Of a stretch of DNA of 64,000 nucleotides, positions 57,094 through 64,000 are shown one piece after another. The notes beneath the pieces were generated by a model, which ran no database searches, had not been told where the DNA came from, and saw only the letters and a list, made by a program, of their open reading frames with translations. The stretch is from Mycobacterium sp. SVM_VP21. GTDB taxonomy: Bacteria; Actinomycetota; Actinomycetes; Mycobacteriales; Mycobacteriaceae. Each line of letters begins with the position of its first letter. Position 1 is the stretch's first letter. The stretch covers positions 1,612,001 to 1,676,000 of the forward strand of contig CP101406.1 in NCBI GenBank assembly GCA_024758765.1. The letters are read 5' to 3'. A program made the translations under genes and the position numbers.

Positions 57094-58323
57094 TCAGACC
57101 TCCACCGGGATGGTGTTCCAGCCCCATTGAAAACTGGACGGCAGCCTGGTCGCGCCGTCGTCGACGATCCGATAGTCCGGGACTCGGCGCAACCATTCCT
57201 GCACCAGGACAGTCACTTCCAGTCGGGCCAGGTGGTAGCCGATGCAGAAGTGCTGACCGCGGCCGAACGCCAGGGAGCGTTTGATCGGCCGGTCCCACTG
57301 GAATTCGTCGGGGTCGGGGTACTGACGCTCGTCGCGGTTGGCCGACGCGAGCAGGGTGATGATGCGTTGGCCCGGCTCGACAGTCGTGCCGTGCAGCGTG
57401 AACGGTTTGCGGGCGGTGCGCGCGAACCATTGCGCCGGTGCGCAATACCGGATCATCTCCTCGCGCGCCAGCTGCACCGTGTCGTGCGGATTCGCCCGCA
57501 CCGCGGCCAGTTGGTCCGGGCGTCGAGCCAGCTCCCACAATCCGTGCGCGACGATCTTGGGCACGGTCTCGGTGCCGCCGATGAAGATGCACAGCAATTG
57601 CGTCGCGGCTTCGACGTCATCCAGGTCGCTGCCGTCCGGTAGCCGGTAGGCCAGCATCCCGTCGACGATCGGCAGGTCGCCGGAGCCCCGCTCGGCGCGC
57701 CGGCGTTGCACGGCCGGGATGAGGTACTGCAGGTAATTGGGCCGCGCCGCGGCGGTGTCCACGCCGCTGCCGGCCTGCGCCAGGCTGCCGGCGTTCACCG
57801 CCGCCAATACCTCCGCGGCGCAATCGGTCGGAATGCCCAGCAGTTCGCAGACCACCTGGGCCACTACGACTCCGCCGTAATCACAGGTCAAGTCGAACCG
57901 GCCCAGCGGAAGCAGCTCATCCAGCCGCTGGTTGGCCAAGGTGCGGACCCGGTCTTCCCAGTCAGCCACCGATCGGGGCCGAAACGCCGGGGACTGCAAC
58001 CGGCGGATGTCGTCGTAGATCGGCTTGTCGAAGACGGCGTGGAAGGGCAGCGGGTGCAGCGGCGGGTCCGGGACCGGACCGCCGTTGTGGTGCGCCAGCA
58101 CGTTGGCCGCGGGCAGCGTGCCCTCCGAAGCCACGAAGGTTCCATCACTGACGGCCAGCACATCCCAGATGTCGTCGAAGCGGGACAGGGCGTAGAGGTC
58201 CCACTGCGGTACGTAGTACATCGGGTGCTGGTCGCGCAGCACGCGGTAGTACGGCAGCGGGTCGGCCATCACCGCCGGGTCGAACGGATCGTAGGAGAAC
58301 TCCGGCGCGGCAACGCTTGTCAC
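57094..58323 (-). CDS. cytochrome P450
   Basis: A 409-residue soluble bacterial P450. Haem motif FGRGQHFCIGYHLAR with Cys360; I-helix oxygen site FIGGTET; K-helix EMIR as ExxR. It hydroxylates a substrate using electrons from a ferredoxin that is not encoded in this operon. GTG 58323 overlaps the stop of the preceding gene (GTGA). The family number cannot be assigned by eye. Probably the pathway's first oxidation. Confidence 0.93.
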   Translation of the reverse strand: MTSVAAPEFSYDPFDPAVMADPLPYYRVLRDQHPMYYVPQWDLYALSRFDDIWDVLAVSDGTFVASEGTLPAANVLAHHNGGPVPDPPLHPLPFHAVFDKPIYDDIRRLQSPAFRPRSVADWEDRVRTLANQRLDELLPLGRFDLTCDYGGVVVAQVVCELLGIPTDCAAEVLAAVNAGSLAQAGSGVDTAAARPNYLQYLIPAVQRRRAERGSGDLPIVDGMLAYRLPDGSDLDDVEAATQLLCIFIGGTETVPKIVAHGLWELARRPDQLAAVRANPHDTVQLAREEMIRYCAPAQWFARTARKPFTLHGTTVEPGQRIITLLASANRDERQYPDPDEFQWDRPIKRSLAFGRGQHFCIGYHLARLEVTVLVQEWLRRVPDYRIVDDGATRLPSSFQWGWNTIPVEV

Positions 58324-59036
58324 GACGCGTCTCGCTGCAGCGGCGAGGGGGGCAGGGCCTGCAGGATCGAGTCCTCCCAGCCGTCGCGTAATGCGGGCGC
58401 CACGCTCATCCACGTCACGATCTCCGCCGGCGGATGGTCCTTCCACGACGGGTAATGCTCGGCGAAGCAGTCCCAGCCGCCGTCCAGTGCCCAGTAATGG
58501 ATGACCTCGTTGTAGCGGAACGTGGTGGTGAACGAACCGAGCCAGCGCTTTCCGGTGCTCTCCGACCACGGCACGTACAGCCGCTCCAGTTCCCGGATGT
58601 AGTCGTCCTGTCGACCGGGCTTGGTCTGCATGATTTCCTGAATGACCACGGTGGCGTCGAAGTCGGCCGCGCACAGCGCAGACAGGGTCTTGTTGTGCGG
58701 GCCGGGGTACATGATGCGGCCCTCCCCCGATGCTCCGATGCCGGCGAGGTAGGCCGACCACTCGGCCGCGCGCTGGGCGTGGCTGCCACCGCGGTTCTGC
58801 GCCCGCCCGATTCGGGCGTAGTCGGCGAACGCGTCGATCTCCCAGATGATCGTGACCTGCGGCCAGTGCCCGTTGTAGGCGGTGGACTCCCACAACGCGA
58901 ACAGGCGGGCACCCAGCTCGGTCATCATCGGCTGGTAGATCTCGGTGAAGTTGCGGGTGAAGTCGTCGCTGACGCCGCGGCCCAGATCGATCGTCTCGTG
59001 CAGGTAGAGCAGGGTGTGGTCGTAGTGCTTGCGCAT
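58320..59036 (-). CDS. duplicated alpha/beta-barrel (NIPSNAP-like) protein of unknown function
   Basis: A 238-residue soluble protein that looks like two copies of a ferredoxin-like alpha+beta unit. First copy about 5-85: LLYLHETIDL, MTELGARLFALWESTAYN, TIIWEIDAFADYARI. Second about 128-215: VVIQEIMQTKPG, STGKRWLGSFTTTFRYN, IHYWALDGGWDCFAEHY. Each has the strand, helix, GxRLxG-like strand and xxWxxDxWxxFA pattern of dimeric alpha/beta-barrel proteins such as NIPSNAP or EthD. Such proteins serve as small monooxygenases, dehydratases or P450-pathway helpers. ATG 59036 overlaps the previous stop by one base. Confidence 0.65.
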   Translation of the reverse strand: MRKHYDHTLLYLHETIDLGRGVSDDFTRNFTEIYQPMMTELGARLFALWESTAYNGHWPQVTIIWEIDAFADYARIGRAQNRGGSHAQRAAEWSAYLAGIGASGEGRIMYPGPHNKTLSALCAADFDATVVIQEIMQTKPGRQDDYIRELERLYVPWSESTGKRWLGSFTTTFRYNEVIHYWALDGGWDCFAEHYPSWKDHPPAEIVTWMSVAPALRDGWEDSILQALPPSPLQRDAS

Positions 59037-59593
59037 CAGCCGACCGGGATCAGGTCGGAATTGACCGGCAGGCAATGCTTCTGGTCGCTACGGAATATCT
59101 CCGGACCGTCGAACGGGTCCGCGTGCCCGACATCGGCGGCAGCCAACGCCTGCCGCTTGAACGCCTGGCCCGCCACGGTGGGCAGGTGCTGCACGGTGCT
59201 GAGCCGATGGCTGACCTCCAGCGGCCAGCGCTCGCCCCACAACACGACCTCGGTCAGGCTGCTCCGCAGCGCGTGGTGTATCCGCGCGCTGATTCGGGGA
59301 TCGGCGGTGAGCGAGTCGGCGACCACCGCCAGGCTGTGCCCGGGTGTATCGCTGCCGGAGGCAGACAGCTCCGTCTCGAGGTCCGCCGTATTGAGGCCCA
59401 GGATCTGCAACGGCCGGAGATCCTGGTGCGGTGGCACCAGCACCCGCACGTCCCAGCCGGTCGACGCACGGTGATACAGCCACCCGCCGGCCGCGCGCAC
59501 CAGGCCGGCGACATCGGGGGCGATGACATCGAGGCGGTAGCGGAGGTAGTGGTCCTGCGCCAAGGAATCCAGCGCCGCAGCGGTACTCGTCAT
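59036..59593 (-). CDS. hypothetical protein, first gene of the P450 operon
   Basis: A 185-residue soluble protein that I do not recognise. It contains VRAAGGWLYHRASTGWDVRV and LPPxxD-like VPPHQDLRPLQILGLN, then helices and a Pro/Asp-rich end. No signal peptide or membrane span. Starts at ATG 59593 and overlaps the next gene by one base. As the first gene after a divergent promoter region it could regulate or assist the pathway, but nothing in the sequence shows a DNA-binding motif. Confidence 0.7.
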   Translation of the reverse strand: MTSTAAALDSLAQDHYLRYRLDVIAPDVAGLVRAAGGWLYHRASTGWDVRVLVPPHQDLRPLQILGLNTADLETELSASGSDTPGHSLAVVADSLTADPRISARIHHALRSSLTEVVLWGERWPLEVSHRLSTVQHLPTVAGQAFKRQALAAADVGHADPFDGPEIFRSDQKHCLPVNSDLIPVG

Positions 59594-59682
59594 CGCATCA
59601 TCCCAGCTCGTCGTGAGAATCTCAGACGGTGCCGCCGGCCGGGCGAACTGTCCGGCCGCGCAGCACAACTTCTCCGAGATAT

Positions 59683-59704
59683 TACAGTTGAAGCTAAATT
59701 TGTA
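59683..59704. promoter_or_regulatory. candidate operator in the divergent promoter region
   Basis: In the AT-rich heart of the 144-bp gap between the P450 operon and the DUF427 gene lies an imperfect 22-bp inverted repeat (TACAGTTGAAG / CTAAATTTGTA) matching at 7 of 11 pairs. TTACA and TGTAA ends are perfect. Size and shape suit a TetR-type repressor; none is encoded nearby in the window. Confidence 0.35.
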
Positions 59705-59737
59705 AAGCCGAATGAGGCGAACACGGGTAGGAGTGAA

Positions 59738-60433
59738 ATGAGTCTGGTTGCCGGACACGGCCCGTTGAGTACCGAGCGCGCCGGTTGGTTCGCCCCGGAG
59801 ATCACCGGCGCTCTGGTGTATGTCGAACCGCATCCGCGCCGCGTGCGGGCGATCCGCGGTGAGCGCACCGTGATCGACACCGAAAGCGCGCTGCTGGTGC
59901 ATCGCCAGGGCGAGCCGCTGGGCTACGCCTTCCCCGCGGATGCCGTCGGCGATCTTCCGCATCGGGCGCTGCCCGAGGCAGCGGGCTTCGTGCAGGTGCC
60001 GTGGGACGCCGTGGACGCCTGGTTCGAGGAGGGCCGGCGGCTGGTGCACTACCCGCCGAACCCCTATCACCGGGTCGATTGCCGACCCACCCGGCGCGCA
60101 TTGCGGGTCGACGTTGACGGAGTGCCCCTGGTGGACACCGATGACACCGTGATCCTGTTCGAGACGGCCCTAGTTCCGCGGCTGTACGTCGCCTCCGACC
60201 ACGTCCGCACGGATCTGTTGCAGGCGTCGACGACGTCGAGCTACTGCAACTACAAGGGCTACGCCCGCTACTGGTCCGCGGTCGTCGGAGACACCGTCGT
60301 ACCAGACGTGGCCTGGAGTTACCCGGACCCGCCGCCCGAGAGTGCGCCCATCGCAGGTCTATTCAGCTTTGATCTGTCGCTCGTCGGCGGTTTCGCTGAA
60401 CTACCCTCCGCGGCCGGGCGCCCACGCCTATAA
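59738..60433 (+). CDS. DUF427 protein
   Basis: A 231-residue soluble protein with two DUF427 units. The first (about 20-75) has PHPRRVRAIRGERTVIDT; the second (about 105-200) has RALRVDVDGVPLVDTDDTV and the conserved SYCNYKGYARYWS and VPDVAWSYPDP, the family hallmarks. Function unknown. ATG 59738 follows gtaggagtg. It is divergent from the P450 operon and probably shares its control region. Its stop overlaps the thioesterase remnant by six bases. Confidence 0.9.
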   Translation: MSLVAGHGPLSTERAGWFAPEITGALVYVEPHPRRVRAIRGERTVIDTESALLVHRQGEPLGYAFPADAVGDLPHRALPEAAGFVQVPWDAVDAWFEEGRRLVHYPPNPYHRVDCRPTRRALRVDVDGVPLVDTDDTVILFETALVPRLYVASDHVRTDLLQASTTSSYCNYKGYARYWSAVVGDTVVPDVAWSYPDPPPESAPIAGLFSFDLSLVGGFAELPSAAGRPRL

Positions 60434-60640
60434 CCGAGAGTGCTCGGCGATCTTGTTGTCGCTGGTGCGTAGCGGCCGGATCAGGCCGTCCTGGGTAAAC
60501 GAGGCGAGTAGAGCACCGTCCTCGGTGTGCACGGTGCCGCGAACGTAGGACATGCCCGAACCCACCTGGGTGCTTTCATGGCTGTAGAGGATCCAGCCGT
60601 CCCAGCGCACCGGTTCATGGAAGCTCACCGTGACCGTCAT
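60428..60640 (-). pseudogene. acyl-CoA thioesterase (TesB-like) C-terminal remnant
   Basis: A 70-codon frame matching the last quarter of mycobacterial double-hotdog thioesterases: VSFHEPVRWDGWILYSHEST, VGSGMSYVRGTVHTEDG, LLASFTQDGLIRPLRTS. Intact members are near 280 residues. In another frame just upstream (about 60641-60715) reads PVPLIRSDSYTTLLDATLP, plausibly more of the same protein, ending at TGA that overlaps the ATG at 60640. So the gene appears frameshifted near 60640 and cut off near 60720, where the truncated synthase gene begins on the other strand. Confidence 0.62.
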
Positions 60641-60781
60641 GGGAGGGTTGCGTCCAGCAGAGTGGTGTACGAGTCGGACCTGATCAGCGGGACCGGCGTG
60701 TCGTTGCCGAATGATTGAAGGTCATCGCGTGATTCTTCGAGAGACCCGTCAAAGTCCGACTCGATCAAGCGGGTTGAGATT

Positions 60782-63250
60782 TTGTCGGCGGTGCAGGATC
60801 GGGTTCCGTCGTTGCCTGAGGTGGAGACGGCGACGATGGCGGCGTTGGTGACGCTGCAGGAGATCGTCGACTACCTACAATCACTGATGGGTTCATCACC
60901 ACCGGATCTGGTGGCGCCCAACGGATTGTCGGCAGGTGATCGCGCCCCTTTTGAGTTGACCGGAGCGGAGGTGGCGCGCTACGCGGTACGCGCCACCGCC
61001 GCTCCGGTGAGCGGAATGGGCATGCCCGGCCTGTATGCCGCCAGGACCGTCGAGATCGTGACGGCCGAGGAAGCACTGGATGGGCTGATTCAGACGGCCG
61101 AGGCCCTGGCCGCAGTTCTGCGCACCCACGGCATTCGCGCGACGATCGCGGCCCGGCCCAGTGCCGACGCCGAAGCGGTCATCCATCTGGGCGGCCTGCG
61201 GCCGATCGCCACTCGTGACGAGGCGCTTGCCGTCAACCGGGTGCTGTTCGCCGACGCACAGCGCGTCGCCGCGCAATTCGCCGAACATGGCGGCGTCTTC
61301 GTCACCGTTCAAGACACCGGTGGCACGTTCGGTCTGCTCACCGATCCCGGCCTGCGGGTCTGGTCGGGTGGGATCGGCGCGCTGGCCAAGACGGCTGCGC
61401 AGGAGTGGACCAGCGCGCAGGTGAAGGCAATCGACATCGCCGTCGGGCACCGTTCCCCGCAAGTCGTCGCCGAGCAGATCGCCGCCGAAGTACTGGCGGG
61501 CGGGGTGGAACTCGAAGTGGGCCTGGGTAGTTCGCACGGGCGAACCACAGTCGTCGCGGGCGCACAGCAGGTGAGCACTCGCACGCACCGCATCGGTCAG
61601 CAAGACGTCATCGTGGTCTCCGGTGGCGCCCGCGGAGTGACCGCCGGTTCGGTGATCGCCTTGGCGCAGCAGACCCAGGCGGCGTTCGTGTTGATCGGGC
61701 GCACCGAACTCAGCGAGGAACCGCCGGAAGCCCACGGCCTGACCACCGATGCCGAGCTCAAGCGGGCGCTGCTCGCCAGCGCTGCGGCGCAAGGCCTCAA
61801 GGTCACCCCGAAGCAGTTGGAGCAACAGGCGCAACGGATCCTGGCCGACCGCGAGGTGCGGGCCACCGTGTCCGCGCTGACTGCGGCCGGCTCCCGCGTC
61901 CGCTACGCCGCCGCCGATGTCCGGGACACCGCGCAGCTGGGTGCGTTGCTGGACAGCGTGCGAAGCGAGTTCGGCCCCATCACCGGCCTGGTGCACGGCG
62001 CCGGTGTGCTGGCCGATGCGCCGCTGCACAAGAAGACCCTCGAGGGGTTCGACCGGGTCTTCGAGACCAAGGTCGGCGGCGCGTGCGCGCTGCTGGATGC
62101 CACGGCCAACGACGCGCTCAAGGTGATCTGCCTGTTTTCGTCGGTGGCCGCGCGCAGCGGAAACGTCGGGCAAAGCGACTACGCCATGGCCAACGAAATC
62201 CTCAACAAGGTAGCCCTGGCGGAGCAGGCGCGCCGCGGGCCGTCCTGTCTGGTGCGGGCACTGGGTTGGGGCCCTTGGGATTCCGGCATGGTGACACCGG
62301 GCCTCAAGGCGATGTTCGAGTCCCGTGGCATCTCGTTGATCCCGCTCGCCGACGGCGCGCGCGCGTTCGCCGCCGAGGTCCTCGACGGCGAAACCGGAAG
62401 CTCTGAGGTGACCCTCGGCGACGGCGTGCTCGCCGGACTGCCCACTCACCCGATCCCGCCGGAGGGCCGGGTCGCGCGGGTGCTCGCACACGTGACGCAG
62501 CAGCCCTACCTGCTTGGCCACCGGGTCCAGGGCAATGTCGTGTTACCCGTCGTGCAGGCACTCGAATGGTTCATCCGGATGGCCGAGGCATGCCGGCCCG
62601 GCCACTACGTGGATCGGGTGCTCGACCTCAAAGTGCTACGCGGTGTGACGCTCTACGAGTTCGAGAAGCACGGCAACCCCCTGCTGGTGCGGTGCGTGCC
62701 CGTCGACGATCGGCCCGAACTGCTGACGTTGACGCTCTCCGACATCGAAGACTCGACCGCCTACTACTCGGCCAAACTCGAGATGCGTTCGGGTGCGGCC
62801 GTGATCCCGGCCGCCCCGGTGTCGGTACCGGGAAATCGCAGGATCGACCGCGAAACCTGCTACACCGGCGGGGCGCTGTTCCACGGTGCCGCATTCCAGG
62901 TGCTCGATGGTGTGGACTGCGCCGAAACGGCTGCGACGGCCTACCTGTCCGGATTGACGACCGTGGGCTGGGCGGGCGAGGGCTGGGCGACGGACCCGGC
63001 CGCCGTCGACGGATGCCTGCAGACGGCACTGGTCTGGAGCTACGAGCTGCTCGGCCGCAACGTCCTGCCGCTGCGGGTGGGCGAGATCGTCCGGTACCGA
63101 TCCGGCGCGCTGGGTGCGGGCCTGCGGTGCGTGCTCACCGGCGGGGACGCCAAGACCAGCCGCGCCGTCTGCGACCTGGATCTGGTCGACGCCGACAACC
63201 AGCTGGTGATCAGTCTCAAACGACTCGAGTTGTATCCCTACGGCGGCTGA
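60782..63250 (+). CDS. 5'-truncated PUFA-synthase-like protein (partial ACP, KR, DH)
   Basis: An 822-codon frame that begins inside an acyl-carrier domain. From 60758 the DNA encodes DSIKRVEILSAVQDRVPSLP, the phosphopantetheine-Ser region of a PfaA-type ACP, ending LQEIVDYLQSL; the front half of the ACP and any KS/AT before it are missing. The frame is closed by TGA at 60716-60718 and TTG 60782 is its first standard start. A ketoreductase follows (about 270-520, SGGARGVTAGS, HGAGVLADAPLHKK, SVAARSGNVGQSDYAMAN) and a dehydratase-like hotdog (about 560-820, YLLGHRVQGNVVLPV, DPAAVDGCLQTA). KR and DH look intact, so it may still be made, or be a remnant. Confidence 0.75.
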   Translation: MSAVQDRVPSLPEVETATMAALVTLQEIVDYLQSLMGSSPPDLVAPNGLSAGDRAPFELTGAEVARYAVRATAAPVSGMGMPGLYAARTVEIVTAEEALDGLIQTAEALAAVLRTHGIRATIAARPSADAEAVIHLGGLRPIATRDEALAVNRVLFADAQRVAAQFAEHGGVFVTVQDTGGTFGLLTDPGLRVWSGGIGALAKTAAQEWTSAQVKAIDIAVGHRSPQVVAEQIAAEVLAGGVELEVGLGSSHGRTTVVAGAQQVSTRTHRIGQQDVIVVSGGARGVTAGSVIALAQQTQAAFVLIGRTELSEEPPEAHGLTTDAELKRALLASAAAQGLKVTPKQLEQQAQRILADREVRATVSALTAAGSRVRYAAADVRDTAQLGALLDSVRSEFGPITGLVHGAGVLADAPLHKKTLEGFDRVFETKVGGACALLDATANDALKVICLFSSVAARSGNVGQSDYAMANEILNKVALAEQARRGPSCLVRALGWGPWDSGMVTPGLKAMFESRGISLIPLADGARAFAAEVLDGETGSSEVTLGDGVLAGLPTHPIPPEGRVARVLAHVTQQPYLLGHRVQGNVVLPVVQALEWFIRMAEACRPGHYVDRVLDLKVLRGVTLYEFEKHGNPLLVRCVPVDDRPELLTLTLSDIEDSTAYYSAKLEMRSGAAVIPAAPVSVPGNRRIDRETCYTGGALFHGAAFQVLDGVDCAETAATAYLSGLTTVGWAGEGWATDPAAVDGCLQTALVWSYELLGRNVLPLRVGEIVRYRSGALGAGLRCVLTGGDAKTSRAVCDLDLVDADNQLVISLKRLELYPYGG

Positions 63251-63271
63251 CTCGACGGTGGCTGATTCGAA

Positions 63272-64000
63272 GTGAAGTTTGATCCCATCGCGATCGTCGG
63301 GCAGGGCTGTGTCCTACCCGGGGGACTGAACGCGGGCGAGCTCTGGACAACGGTGCACGACGGCCGCGACGCACTGGGCTCACCCGGCCCCGATTACTGG
63401 GGCGTATCGCCGGCACGCGTCCTGTGTGCCCCGGCGGACGTACCCGAACTCGACCACACCTGGTCGGACCGCGGCGGCTACGTCCGCGGCTTCGACGACG
63501 TGTTCGACCCCCGCGGACTGTTCCTCGACGCTGACGACCTCGCCGGACTCGACCCGCTCTACCGGTGGGGAATCGAGGCGGCCAGGCAAGCCCTGGACAG
63601 TGCGGGATGGCGGGCAGGTGAGGTTCCGGGTTCCGCTGGGATCGTCCTGGGCAACCTGAGCTACCCGACAAAGAAGATGACGGATCTCGCCGAAACAGTC
63701 TGGCGGGGACAAGAACCCAGCCTCGAATCCAGGGTGGACTGGCGCAACCGCTTCATGTCCGGGCTACCGGCGCATCTCATCGCGCAGGCCCTGGGTCTGA
63801 CCGGCGATGCCGCGGCGCTCGACGCCGCCTGCGCTTCGTCGCTGTATGCCATCAAGCTGGCCTGCGATCGGTTGCACGACCGTACCGCCGACGTGATGTT
63901 CGCCGGCGGCATCAACGGCGCCAGTGATCTGCTGCTGCACATCGGCTTCACCGCCTTGCAGGCACTGAGCCGAACGGGGCGGTCACGACCGTTCAACAAC
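63272..64000 (+). CDS. ketosynthase of a PUFA-synthase/secondary-lipid-like system, 5' part
   Basis: The first 243 codons of a beta-ketoacyl synthase; the gene runs off the window. FDPIAIVGQGCVLPGG opens the domain; LDPLYRWGIEAARQALDSAGW and the active-site DAACASSLYAIKLA (Cys187) follow, then FTALQALSRTGRSRPF. The motifs fit Pfa-type KS proteins. It starts at GTG 63272 after tgattcgaa, 21 bp from the previous gene, so both are one operon. It would extend an acyl chain with the KR and DH of its partner; the product is unknown. Confidence 0.85.
   Translation, partial: MKFDPIAIVGQGCVLPGGLNAGELWTTVHDGRDALGSPGPDYWGVSPARVLCAPADVPELDHTWSDRGGYVRGFDDVFDPRGLFLDADDLAGLDPLYRWGIEAARQALDSAGWRAGEVPGSAGIVLGNLSYPTKKMTDLAETVWRGQEPSLESRVDWRNRFMSGLPAHLIAQALGLTGDAAALDAACASSLYAIKLACDRLHDRTADVMFAGGINGASDLLLHIGFTALQALSRTGRSRPFNN

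Overview
The window looks like chromosome from a mycobacterium (high GC, many GTG/TTG starts, start/stop overlaps, a PGRS-type glycine repeat protein, six-gene Mce blocks, MymT, RicR, L,D-transpeptidase). Gene order follows the M. tuberculosis stretch Rv0162c to Rv0199, read in reverse and broken by insertions and losses. Tuberculosis names are used from memory of those proteins and from synteny; no database was searched.

Layout. 1-2.4 kb: 5' end of an OmamA-like gene divergent from the zinc metallopeptidase zmp1. 2.5-6.8 kb: a PGRS protein without a PE domain. 6.9-13.7 kb: conserved block with L,D-transpeptidase, MFS exporter, a copper unit (DUF305 lipoprotein and RicR), ilvD, an SPW membrane protein, an O-methyltransferase and the copper metallothionein mymT. 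Two identical-arm RicR boxes link the DUF305-ricR unit and mymT. 13.7-16.9 kb: accessory island with a transglutaminase-like pseudogene, a small secreted protein and a polymorphic toxin/immunity pair whose toxin tip is AT-richer than its body. 17-23.7 kb: conserved block (Rv0185, Rv0184, monoacylglycerol lipase, pirin, LprO-like), with an inserted steroid-dehydrogenase-like SDR and NDMA-type alcohol dehydrogenase behind a KstR-like box.

23.7-51.1 kb holds two complete Mce lipid-import loci converging tail to tail. The plus-strand locus (25.5-35.9 kb) has yrbEA-yrbEB-mceA-F, one Mce-associated protein and an MPT64-like secreted protein. The minus-strand locus (51.1-36.6 kb) is mce1: fadD5, yrbE1A-B, mce1A-F with lprK, and four Mce-associated proteins. 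The repressor gene mce1R, which sits upstream of fadD5 in M. tuberculosis, is absent: only 20 bp separate fadD5 from the TB18.5-like gene. OmamA and an orphan Mas protein also lie in the window, so it is unusually rich in Mce-system genes.

51.1-60.4 kb: TB18.5 and thioesterase genes, adhE1, then a seven-gene minus-strand operon (two proteins of unknown function, P450, zinc alcohol dehydrogenase, HpcH/HpaI aldolase, SDR, Baeyer-Villiger-type monooxygenase) with a divergent DUF427 gene. This resembles an oxidative catabolic pathway for a cyclic substrate. 60.4-64 kb: a thioesterase remnant faces a PUFA-synthase-like ACP-KR-DH gene that has lost its front half, followed by a ketosynthase gene running off the window. 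No rRNA, tRNA, CRISPR array or insertion sequence was recognised.
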